Below, piece after piece: positions 45,391 to 53,069 of a stretch of 64,000 nt of DNA (the first letter of the stretch is position 1; each line of letters begins with the position of its first letter). A program made the translations under genes and the position numbers. The notes below the pieces were generated by a model. It was not told where the DNA came from. It saw only the letters and a list, made by a program, of their open reading frames with translations, and did not search any database. This DNA is from Streptomyces orinoci. GTDB taxonomy: Bacteria; Actinomycetota; Actinomycetes; Streptomycetales; Streptomycetaceae. Location of the stretch: the NCBI RefSeq assembly GCF_003121295.1, contig NZ_PHNC01000013.1, forward strand, positions 1 to 64,000. Reading direction: 5' to 3'.

Positions 45391-46821
45391 ATGACGACTG
45401 CAACAACGCCGGAACAGCCGGGGCAGGACGAGGGAAACGCGGGCCGGGAGCAGTTGAGCCTCGGTGTGGCGGCCGCCCGTAATCTGGCGACCACCACCAA
45501 GACCGTTCCCCAGATGCAGGGCATCAGCTCCCGCTGGCTGCTGCGGATGCTGCCCTGGGTGGAGGTCAAGGGCGGTACCTACCGGGTCAACCGGCGTCTG
45601 TCCTATACGGTCGGCGACGGACGGGTGACCTTTGTCCAGGAGGGGGCCGCGGTCAGGGTGGTACCGGCGGAGCTGGGCGAACTGCCCCTCCTGCGCGGGT
45701 TCGAGGACCCGGAGGTGCTGCGGTCGCTGGCCGAGCGGATGGAGCAGCGGGAGTACGGGCCGGGCCAGTTGCTCGCGCAGGCCGGCCAGCCGGCGGACCA
45801 GGTCGTGCTGATCGCCCATGGCAAGGTCGAGAAGGTCGGCACCGGGAAGTACGGGGGCGAGTCGCGGCTGGGAGTGCTGGCCGACGGCGGGTTCTTCGGC
45901 GGCCAGGCGGTGTCCGAGGAGCCCGGCGACTGGGAGTTCACCGCGCGGGCGGTGACGGCGTGCACGGTGCTGCTGCTGTCCCGGTCGGCTTACCAGGAGG
46001 TGGCCGGGCGGAGCGAGCGGCTGCGGGAGCATGTCCGGCGCCGCGAGGCCGAGGGGGAGCTTCCCCGGAACAAGCGCGGTGAGGCCGATATCGCCCTGGC
46101 CTCCGGCCACAGCGGCGAGCCCGTCCTCCCGGGCACCTTCGTCGATTACGAACTCCAGCCGCGTGAGTACGAGTTGAGCGTGGCGCAGACCGTACTGCGG
46201 GTGCACACCCGGGTCGCCGACCTCTACAACGACCCCATGGACCAGGTGGAGCAGCAGCTGCGGCTGACCATCGAGGCGCTGCGCGAGCGCCAGGAGTACG
46301 AGCTGGTCAACAACCGGGAGTTCGGGCTGTTGCACAACGCCGACCACGGCCAGCGCATCTCCACCCTCACCGGCCCGCCCACCCCTGACGACTTCGATGA
46401 GCTGCTGAGCATGCGCCGCCAGACCAGGGCGTTCTTCGCCCATCCCAAGGCGATCGCCGCCTTCGGCCGGGAGTGCAACAAGCGCGGCCTGTACTTCGGT
46501 GACGCGGATGTCAACGGACACCGCCTCCCCGCCTGGCGCGGGGTGCCCATCTTCCCGCTGGGCAAGCTGCCGGTCTCCGCGGAAGGCACCACCTCGATCC
46601 TGGCGATGCGCACCGGTGAGGACATCGAGGGTGTGGTCGGGCTGCGGCAGACCGGCATCCCGGACGAGTACCAGCCGGGCCTCAATGTACGTTTTATGGG
46701 CATCAACGACCAGGCCGTCATCTCCTACCTGGTCAGCACCTACTACTCGGCGGCCGTGCTGGTCCCCGACGCGCTCGGCGTCCTGGAGAACGTCGAGATC
46801 GCCCGTACCGCCGACGCCTGA
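45391..46821 (+). CDS. Family 2B encapsulin shell protein with cNMP-binding-like domain
   Basis: This 476-residue protein has an N-terminal arm, an HK97-type shell fold, and an inserted cyclic-nucleotide-binding-like domain (about residues 110-205). The domain shows [20 protein letters not shown] and [12 protein letters not shown]. The usual FFGE and phosphate-binding Arg are not visible, so nucleotide binding may be lost. It assembles into a protein compartment that holds the terpene cyclase. The start has AAGGGA upstream. The methyltransferase follows on the same strand. Confidence 0.92.
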   Translation: MTTATTPEQPGQDEGNAGREQLSLGVAAARNLATTTKTVPQMQGISSRWLLRMLPWVEVKGGTYRVNRRLSYTVGDGRVTFVQEGAAVRVVPAELGELPLLRGFEDPEVLRSLAERMEQREYGPGQLLAQAGQPADQVVLIAHGKVEKVGTGKYGGESRLGVLADGGFFGGQAVSEEPGDWEFTARAVTACTVLLLSRSAYQEVAGRSERLREHVRRREAEGELPRNKRGEADIALASGHSGEPVLPGTFVDYELQPREYELSVAQTVLRVHTRVADLYNDPMDQVEQQLRLTIEALRERQEYELVNNREFGLLHNADHGQRISTLTGPPTPDDFDELLSMRRQTRAFFAHPKAIAAFGRECNKRGLYFGDADVNGHRLPAWRGVPIFPLGKLPVSAEGTTSILAMRTGEDIEGVVGLRQTGIPDEYQPGLNVRFMGINDQAVISYLVSTYYSAAVLVPDALGVLENVEIARTADA

Positions 46822-46944
46822 GCCGGTCCGTATTCCGCCGGCGGCCCCCTGCCGGCCGCCCACCAGCCGCCCACCGCGCCGAGCGTCCCCTCCGCACACC
46901 CTCAACGCCCTGGAAGCACCGGCATGTCGTAAGGAGCACCCACC

Positions 46945-47805
46945 ATGACCATCACTCCGGATGCCCCCGCCCAGGTCCTGCGCACCGCCTACCAGAAGGC
47001 GGTCGCCGACTACTGGAACAGCGAGAAGGACCCCGTCAATCTGCGCCTCGGCGATGTGGACGGCCTCTACCACCACCATTACGGGATCGGCGACTACGAC
47101 CCCTCGGTCCTGGAAGGCCCGGAGGAAACCCGCGAGGCGCGCATCATCGAGGAGCTGCACCGCCTGGAATCCGCCCAGGCCGATGTCCTCCTGGACCACC
47201 TCGGCCCCATCGAACCCGGACACCGCCTGCTGGACGCCGGCTGCGGCCGGGGCGGCACCAGCATCATGGCCAACGCCCGCTTCGGCTGCCAGGTGGACGG
47301 CGTGTCCATCTCCGAGTCCCAGGTGGAGTTCGCCAACGCCCAGGCCCGCAAGCGGGGTGTGGACGACAAGGTGCGCTACCACTTCCGCAATATGCTGGAC
47401 ACCGGCCTGCCCACCGGCGCCCTGCAGGGCATCTGGAACAACGAATCCACCATGTATGTGGACCTGTTCGAGCTCTTCGCCGAATACTCCCGGCTGCTGG
47501 CCCATGGTGGCCGCTATGTCGTCATCACCGGCTGCTACAACGATGTCACCGGCGGCCGCTCCAAGGCCGTCAGCCGCATCGACGAGCACTACACCTGCAA
47601 CATCCATCCGCGCAGTGCCTACTTCAAGGCCATGGCGGCCAACGGCCTGGTGCCCATCAACGTCGTGGACCTGACGGCCCCCACCATCCCGTACTGGGAA
47701 CTGCGCGCCCGCTCCTCGGTCGCCACCGGCATCGAGGAGCCCTTCCTGACCGCCTACCGCGAGGGCAGCTTCCACTATCTGCTGATCGCCGCGGACCGCA
47801 TCTGA
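46945..47805 (+). CDS. Geranyl diphosphate 2-C-methyltransferase
   Basis: This 286-residue enzyme has the SAM-binding motif LLDAGCGRGGTS and the family end NNESTMYVDLFELFAEYSRLL. It adds a methyl group to geranyl diphosphate to make 2-methylgeranyl diphosphate, the cyclase substrate. It has AAGGAG before its ATG and follows the shell gene by 123 bases. A terminator hairpin follows. Confidence 0.94.
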   Translation: MTITPDAPAQVLRTAYQKAVADYWNSEKDPVNLRLGDVDGLYHHHYGIGDYDPSVLEGPEETREARIIEELHRLESAQADVLLDHLGPIEPGHRLLDAGCGRGGTSIMANARFGCQVDGVSISESQVEFANAQARKRGVDDKVRYHFRNMLDTGLPTGALQGIWNNESTMYVDLFELFAEYSRLLAHGGRYVVITGCYNDVTGGRSKAVSRIDEHYTCNIHPRSAYFKAMAANGLVPINVVDLTAPTIPYWELRARSSVATGIEEPFLTAYREGSFHYLLIAADRI

Positions 47806-47823
47806 ACGGTCTCCCGCATCCTC

Positions 47824-47864
47824 GCCCCGGCCGGCGGCGGACGAACACCACCGTCGGCCGGGGC
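47824..47864 (+). terminator. Terminator after the methyltransferase
   Basis: GCCCCGGCCGGCGG pairs with CCGTCGGCCGGGGC over 14 bases with one wobble pair, around a 13-base loop. It lies about 20 bases after the stop. Confidence 0.68.
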
Positions 47865-47954
47865 AATGGGCTGCAACGCGGGCCAAGTGCGTGTGGGCAA
47901 GCCCGATTGGGCTCCTCCCACGCCTCTGTGCGTGACGTTCAGCTTGTTCTTTAT

Positions 47955-49212
47955 CTACCAAGATCTGCCAGGTTTGCCTATGGCTTTGAGGGTCTCGGGG
48001 CGTTTGACGGTTTTGCCGACGTCGTAGCGGGTGGCGGGTCGCCGGTTCTTCGAGCCGAGGGGGCGTCCGGGCCCGGTGCCGGTCGGTTGAGGAGCACGGG
48101 CCGGGCAGAGCAGGTGCGCGCGGATGTTCCTGAACCCGCGGCGGACCCGGGCCGGGGTGAGGCTGTCGGGCTTGGCCGGCTTCTCCCAGGGCCGGCGCAG
48201 ATCGGTGGCCAGCGGCCGGGCGAGACGAAGTTGGGTGTGGGCGACGACCAGGAGCCAGGTCCAGCGGTCCGCCGCCTCGGGAGCACGAAGCTTCGGGGTG
48301 GTCCAGCCGAGCGTCTGCTTCCCGAAACGGAACGTGTGCTCCAGATCGAATCTCCTGAGGAACACCTGCCACCACAGGTCCACGTCCGCCGGGGCGGCGC
48401 CGGTCTTCGAGGACCACATCCAGCCAGGCCGAACGGTGGGCCAGTCTCGGGTGGACCCGGTCCCACGCCTGGGCTTCGGCCTTTCCCTAGTTCACCGTGT
48501 CGGTGGTCGTGATGATCGCCGGTTCGGGCCAAGTCTCGGGCTTGGCGAAGCGGAACTCCGGCCCGTGCTTGGGCGGCCGACCGTTGACGCCGTGCATCCT
48601 CCGTGGTTTCGGCAAACGCATCACCCGGTCGCTGCGGATCCGCCCGACCAACTCGACAGGGAGATCCCGCAGCACCCAGGCCAGACGGGTGACGTCGTAG
48701 CCGGCGTCCATGACGATCGTGATGGCCGGGTCGCCGGGCGTCCACTGGCCCGCCTCGATGAGCCGTTCGGCCCCTGCCCTCAGCTGGGCGGCGGTGGCCG
48801 CGGTCGCGTCATCCTCGGGCCCGAGGCGGACCACGTCCAGGATCCCGGTGTCCGACCTCAGCCACGGCGACACATCCACCGCCAGCACCAGGCGACCACC
48901 ATCAAAGCGCGGCAAAGGCATGTCGGCCAGCACGGACCGCAACCTGTCGACGTCGATCCGGCCGTGGTTGAGGGCTCCGTACAACGCTCCGTGCCCACGA
49001 CGATGCTCGGGCACCAGCGTCAGGTCCACCGGCGAGACCACCGGCCCATCGACGCACAGCAGCGCGTCCGTAAGCTCGAACAGTTCGTCACGCCGGGCGC
49101 TCAGACACTCGTAGAACTCGCCCCGGAAGCGTGACACCTCCGCGAACGCTTCCCTCCGGACAGCACCAGCCAGCAGACTCACCCTCACCGCCTTCGTCGT
49201 AGTCACGTGCAC
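47955..49212 (-). pseudogene. Decayed transposase (NF041680-like family)
   Basis: The N-terminal part (48487-49212) reads RVSLLAGAVRREAFAEVSRF and DLTLVPEHRRGHGALYGAL, and the C-terminal part (47955-48419) reads FLRRFDLEHTFRFGKQTLGW and RARLLCP-like tails. Both match a transposase family common in streptomycetes. The copy lacks a stretch of about 40 residues in the N-terminal part and another before the C-terminal part, and has an in-frame TAG between. It cannot make an active enzyme. No clear terminal repeats were seen. It marks the border of an accessory zone. Confidence 0.78.
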
Positions 49213-49371
49213 CTTGGTCGGAGCACATGATCAGACGAAGGCCGCCCCAGTGTCCGGCGAATGCCCAGGTGAGCGACCCAGTGCGAGACGTCGTTCGATG
49301 CCGGATGCCACAGCGATCCAAACATGCCGAGGCGAGTACGACCCACCGGACTCAACAGCGCGTCCCTCGAC

Positions 49372-49974
49372 TCACCAGTCGATCTCTCCGTCCTCGTCTA
49401 CGGAGGGATGGGCGACGGAGTCGAGCCAGTCGGTCCGATCGTGGTGTTCCATGGCCTCGGCCACCTCGTGGAGCCAGGTTCCAAGGCTCGGCCACCCCAG
49501 GAAGCAGGCATAGTCGGCATGCGGTGCGCGACCGAGATGGTCACGCCACAAGCCCGTGCCCGCGTCGATGAAGTGCTCATCGCCGTCGCCACCAGCGAAG
49601 GGGATCCACTGCGTTCCCCACCAAGGGGTCTCCTGCTCGTCCGGATCGTCCTCGCCCTCCCAGATCTCCATACGCCTCTGTCTCACGTCGGCGATTGCAT
49701 CCGTGGAGTACAGCGGGCCGCACGGCAAGATGCCGAGATAGGACGAATCCCCGTCGTGGCACAGCAGCGACGCGCGCAGATCGGCGGGCAGACGTACGCC
49801 CAACGCGACTTCAAGCTGGTCGACGTCATCCGGTGAAGCCGGAGGAGCAAGCTCTGCGAGTCGAGAGGGCGCGTGCCGGGCCAGCCATGTGTCGATGCGC
49901 CGCCAGGAGACGGCAACGGGCGGAATCACCGGCGTGATGCCGATCAGAGGCGGCTCAATCATGAGCCAAAGCAT
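49372..49974 (-). CDS. SMI1/KNR4-family protein
   Basis: This 200-residue protein has the SMI1/KNR4 pattern (DVDQLEVALGVRLPADLRASLLCHDG, LGILPCGPLYST, then WIPFAGGDGDEHFIDAG). Such proteins are often immunity factors for toxins or regulators. Upstream start choice is uncertain (49974 or 49962). It lies in the accessory zone between a dead transposase and a dead recombinase. No toxin gene is next to it. Confidence 0.8.
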   Translation of the reverse strand: MLWLMIEPPLIGITPVIPPVAVSWRRIDTWLARHAPSRLAELAPPASPDDVDQLEVALGVRLPADLRASLLCHDGDSSYLGILPCGPLYSTDAIADVRQRRMEIWEGEDDPDEQETPWWGTQWIPFAGGDGDEHFIDAGTGLWRDHLGRAPHADYACFLGWPSLGTWLHEVAEAMEHHDRTDWLDSVAHPSVDEDGEIDW

Positions 49975-50403
49975 CTCACCCGGGTTCAGCAGCAGGCTGA
50001 GAGGTGCAGGTCAAAGGCACGGCTCACGTGCTTGGGCGGGCTGGAAGATAAAAAGCAAGTTCAGTGCGTGTCCCACAGCGGCGGTGAACGTTGATGCCGC
50101 ATGACGGTGAGCCGTCCCCGACCTGCCGGGTCGTCGGGTGGAAAGCCGGTGTCAGCGATGACGAAGACGGCCCTGACAAGGAGCCGGTGAGGACGGAGTA
50201 GAGGCTGGACCAGTCGCAGATCGACCGCGCGGTGCAGTGGTGAGGTGGGCTTCGGGTCGAACTGCGCGAGGCGATGGCGTCGCTGCCGAGGGGGTGACCG
50301 ATAGGGCCATGGAGCCGGCCACCCCTGTCAGGCGCCACCGGCAGCGCGCAGCACCTGGGCGTTGGTGAGCTCCCGGTAGGCCGGGCAGCGGGCGAGCAGT
50401 TGG
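49975..50403. other. Gene-poor 429-bp segment
   Basis: No coding frame could be supported here. The stretch is less GC-rich than its surroundings (for example AAGATAAAAAGCAAG) and is probably debris of a mobile element. Confidence 0.5.
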
Positions 50404-50763
50404 TCATGGGTTGGTCTTGTCGAGGTGCCCGTGCACCGTCGGCCGGGGGACGCCGAACATGTCGGCGATCTGTTGGACAGTCTTCTCCCGCTCGTCATAG
50501 AGCCGTTGAGCGAGCGCGGCCTGGCCCGCGGTGCGCCTCGGCCGGCGCCCGCCCGGCCCCGGCCCCGCGCCGAGGCGAGCCTGTCGTTGGTGTTCGCCAC
50601 GATCAGTTCGCGATGGAGCCCGGCGAGCACGGACAGCATCCCGAACATCGCCCGGTCCTCCATGGTGGAGGTGTCGATGCCCTGCTCGATCGTGCAGCCC
50701 GATGCCGCGCTCGCGCAGGTCGGCGCCCAGGGTCACCAGGTTCAGGACGACCCGAGGAGCCAT
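50404..50763 (-). pseudogene. Broken serine recombinase (resolvase) fragment
   Basis: The order of recombinase parts is kept but in two frames. LVTLGADLRERGIGLH and later KTVQQIADMFGVPRPTVHGHL (the C-terminal helix-turn-helix) share one frame, while MEDRAMFGMLSVLAGLHREL and NDRLASARGRGR lie in another. Two frameshifts that cancel separate them. The catalytic N-terminus is missing. It cannot act as a recombinase. Confidence 0.65.
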
Positions 50764-50801
50764 CGACGGGGGCAAGGCTCGGGACGGTGCGAGTGGATGG
50801 G

Positions 50802-51266
50802 CTATTGCGCGCCGTGCGGGGGGTGGTGGTGCTCGGTCAGGACGGCGAGAAGGCGGGTGAGTTCGTCCTGCTGGTCGGGGGTGAGGGGGGCTAGGAGTTC
50901 GCGCTGGGCGTCGGTGATGAGCGTATCGAGGCGCTCCAGGCGGTGGCGGCCGGTGGGGGTGAGGGTGATGACGTTGCGGCGGCGGTCGGCGGGGTCGGGT
51001 TCGCGGCGGATGCATTCAGCGTCGGCGAGCTCGTTGAGGACGGCGACCATGTCGCTGCGGTAGATGCCGGTGCGACGACTCAGTTCGGCCTGGCTGGCGG
51101 CGCCGGCCTCGGCGAGTGCGACCAGCACGGCGAAGTGCCACTTGTGAGCACCTTCGGCGGCCAGGCGCTCGCTGACGAGCCGGTCGGCGGCGAGCGCGGC
51201 CCCGGCGAGCAGGCGGCTGGGGATGGTACGCAGCCGGGCCGGGGTGGGGTTGGGGGTCGGGCTCAT
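50802..51266 (-). CDS. MarR-family transcriptional regulator
   Basis: This 154-residue regulator has a winged helix-turn-helix (QAELSRRTGIYRSDMVAVLNEL) and the wing EPDPADRRRNVITLT. It is divergent from the epoxide hydrolase gene. A perfect palindrome lies between them, so it probably represses both genes until a ligand binds. Confidence 0.9.
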   Translation of the reverse strand: MSPTPNPTPARLRTIPSRLLAGAALAADRLVSERLAAEGAHKWHFAVLVALAEAGAASQAELSRRTGIYRSDMVAVLNELADAECIRREPDPADRRRNVITLTPTGRHRLERLDTLITDAQRELLAPLTPDQQDELTRLLAVLTEHHHPPHGAQ

Positions 51267-51286
51267 GGGTGATCCTCCGCCTCTTG

Positions 51287-51303
51287 TGTTAGTTCCACTA
51301 ACA
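51287..51303. promoter_or_regulatory. MarR operator (palindrome)
   Basis: TGTTAGT-TCC-ACTAACA is a perfect 7-3-7 inverted repeat 21 bases from the MarR start and 61 bases from the hydrolase start. The size fits MarR operators. Confidence 0.68.
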
Positions 51304-51363
51304 GTCTACTTTCATTAGCGCTACGAACGTTTGGACTTCTAACGAATCCCTGGAGTGAAAACC

Positions 51364-52470
51364 ATGATCAAGCCGTTCCGCATCGACATACCCCAGGCCG
51401 ACCTCGACGACCTGACCGACCGCCTCTCCCGCACCCGCTGGCCGGACGAGGTCGCCGACGCCGGATGGGACTACGGCTTCCCACTGGCGCGGCTCAGGGA
51501 GCTTGCCGAGTACTGGCGCACCGGCTACGACTGGCGTGCGCATGAGGCCAAGCTCAATGAGCTTCCGCACTTCACCACCGAGATCGACGGCCAGAACATC
51601 CACTTCGTCCACGTCCGGTCTGCGAAGCCGGACGCGCTCGCGCTGATCCTCACCCACGGCTGGCCCGGTTCGTTCCTGGAGTTCCTCGACGTGATCGAGC
51701 CGCTGTCGCGCGACTTCCACCTGGTGATTCCGTCCATCCCGGGTTACGGCTTCTCCGGGCCGACTCACCAGCGCGGCTGGGACATCGTCCGCGTCGCGCG
51801 GGCCTGGGCCGAGCTGATGCGCCGCCTCGGCTACGAGCGCTACGGCGCGCAGGGCGGCGACTTCGGCACGGGCATCTCCCTGGCGCTCGGCGCGGTGGCA
51901 CCCGAGCAGGTCGTCGGGGTCCACGTCAACTACCTGCCGACCCGGCCGGACCCGGATGCCGACATCGAACTGTCAGAGACGGATGAAGCCCGGCTGGACA
52001 AGGTCAGGCAGCTGATGACGAATCGCCCGCCGTACCAGGCCCTGCAGGCCACCACCCCGCAGACCCTCGGCTACGCCCTGACCGACTCGCCGGTCGGCCA
52101 GCTGGTCTGGATCGCTGAGCGTTTCGCACAGTGGACCGACCCTGGCTCGACAATCAGCGACGAGCGGATGCTCACCAACATCTCGCTGTACTGGCTGACC
52201 GCCACCGCCGCTTCCTCGGCGCGGCTGCACCGCGAGACTCCGCGGCGGATCGAGCCGTGCCCGGTACCGGTGGGTGTGGCGGTGTTCGCGCACGACATCA
52301 CGCAGTCGGTGCGACCGCTGGCCGAGCGGCTGTACGACATCAGGCACTGGTCGGAGTTCGAGCGCGGCGGCCACTTCGCCGCGATGGAGATGCCGGAGCT
52401 GCTCGCCCAGGACGTCCGGGACTTCTTCCTCACCCGCATCAAGCACGATCAGCAGGTCGCCACCCGCTGA
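51364..52470 (+). CDS. Epoxide hydrolase (EHN type)
   Basis: This 368-residue enzyme has the epoxide hydrolase N-terminal domain (IPQADLDDLTDRLSRTRWPD), the alpha/beta-hydrolase oxyanion motif HGWPGSFLEF, the nucleophile Asp in QGGDFGTG, and the His in ERGGHFAAME. It opens epoxides to diols. The ATG at 51364 has GGAG eight bases upstream, so I prefer it to the GTG at 51355. It is probably controlled by the divergent MarR. Confidence 0.92.
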   Translation: MIKPFRIDIPQADLDDLTDRLSRTRWPDEVADAGWDYGFPLARLRELAEYWRTGYDWRAHEAKLNELPHFTTEIDGQNIHFVHVRSAKPDALALILTHGWPGSFLEFLDVIEPLSRDFHLVIPSIPGYGFSGPTHQRGWDIVRVARAWAELMRRLGYERYGAQGGDFGTGISLALGAVAPEQVVGVHVNYLPTRPDPDADIELSETDEARLDKVRQLMTNRPPYQALQATTPQTLGYALTDSPVGQLVWIAERFAQWTDPGSTISDERMLTNISLYWLTATAASSARLHRETPRRIEPCPVPVGVAVFAHDITQSVRPLAERLYDIRHWSEFERGGHFAAMEMPELLAQDVRDFFLTRIKHDQQVATR

Positions 52471-53018
52471 GAGGCACTGCCAGCCGCGAACTGCCGGGCA
52501 CCTTGGAGCTTCGCGGCCAACAGGCCGTTCGCCCTCACCGAGTCCAGCTGCACCGTCGCGCTCTTGCCCCGACACGGTCAATGGCGACAGCCCCCTTCTC
52601 GAACCGCTCCAGCTCCTCCGCCGAGACCGGATCCCGGTACTCACGCAGATCCCGCACCACCGCCAGCGCCGCCAACCCGCGCCTCCTCGCCTTCGACCGG
52701 ACCGCAGATCGGTCGCAAGCGCTGAGAACGCTTAAGGAATCCCGAAGTTGCGTCACAGGGCAACTGAGACGCACGGGGCCGGGGCGGCGTTCGTCTACGG
52801 CGTTTCCGTAACGCCGTCGCGCGACGCCGCCGGAGCGCGACAAGCCCGCACCCGGCACCTCGGTGAACAGAACAACGCCGACTTCGCCATCCCCGATGGC
52901 AGCGGATCAGAGCGCTCCCGGCAAGACCGCGGCCCAGCCCTGCCCGACGCCACGACCAGCAGCATCCGCCACCGTCACCCCGCCGAGCACGGGTTCTCCA
53001 ACACGCACCAGGAGAAGG
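52471..53018. other. 548-bp stretch with integrase-like fragment and no intact gene
   Basis: On the minus strand 52535-52735 holds ARRRGLAALAVVRDLREYR and PVSAEELERFE, which resemble the N-terminal part of tyrosine-type recombinases found with mobile elements in streptomycetes. The frame goes out of character after about 45 residues. Nothing else is recognisable. Confidence 0.35.
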
Positions 53019-53049
53019 TCCCCTGCCCGGGGGTGCCGCAGGCAGGGGA
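53019..53049 (-). terminator. Terminator after the GH65 gene
   Basis: TCCCCTGCC and GGCAGGGGA form a perfect 9-bp stem around a 13-base loop, 21 bases after the stop of the minus-strand GH65 gene. Confidence 0.6.
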
Positions 53050-53069
53050 AGGAGAGCACGTTTGCCCCG

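Noticed and set aside
45250..48417. A 1055-codon open frame on the minus strand across the encapsulin and methyltransferase genes
   Set aside because: It is the antisense shadow of two well-recognised genes; its protein is Ala/Gly/Pro/Asp-rich and has no family features. High GC makes such frames common.
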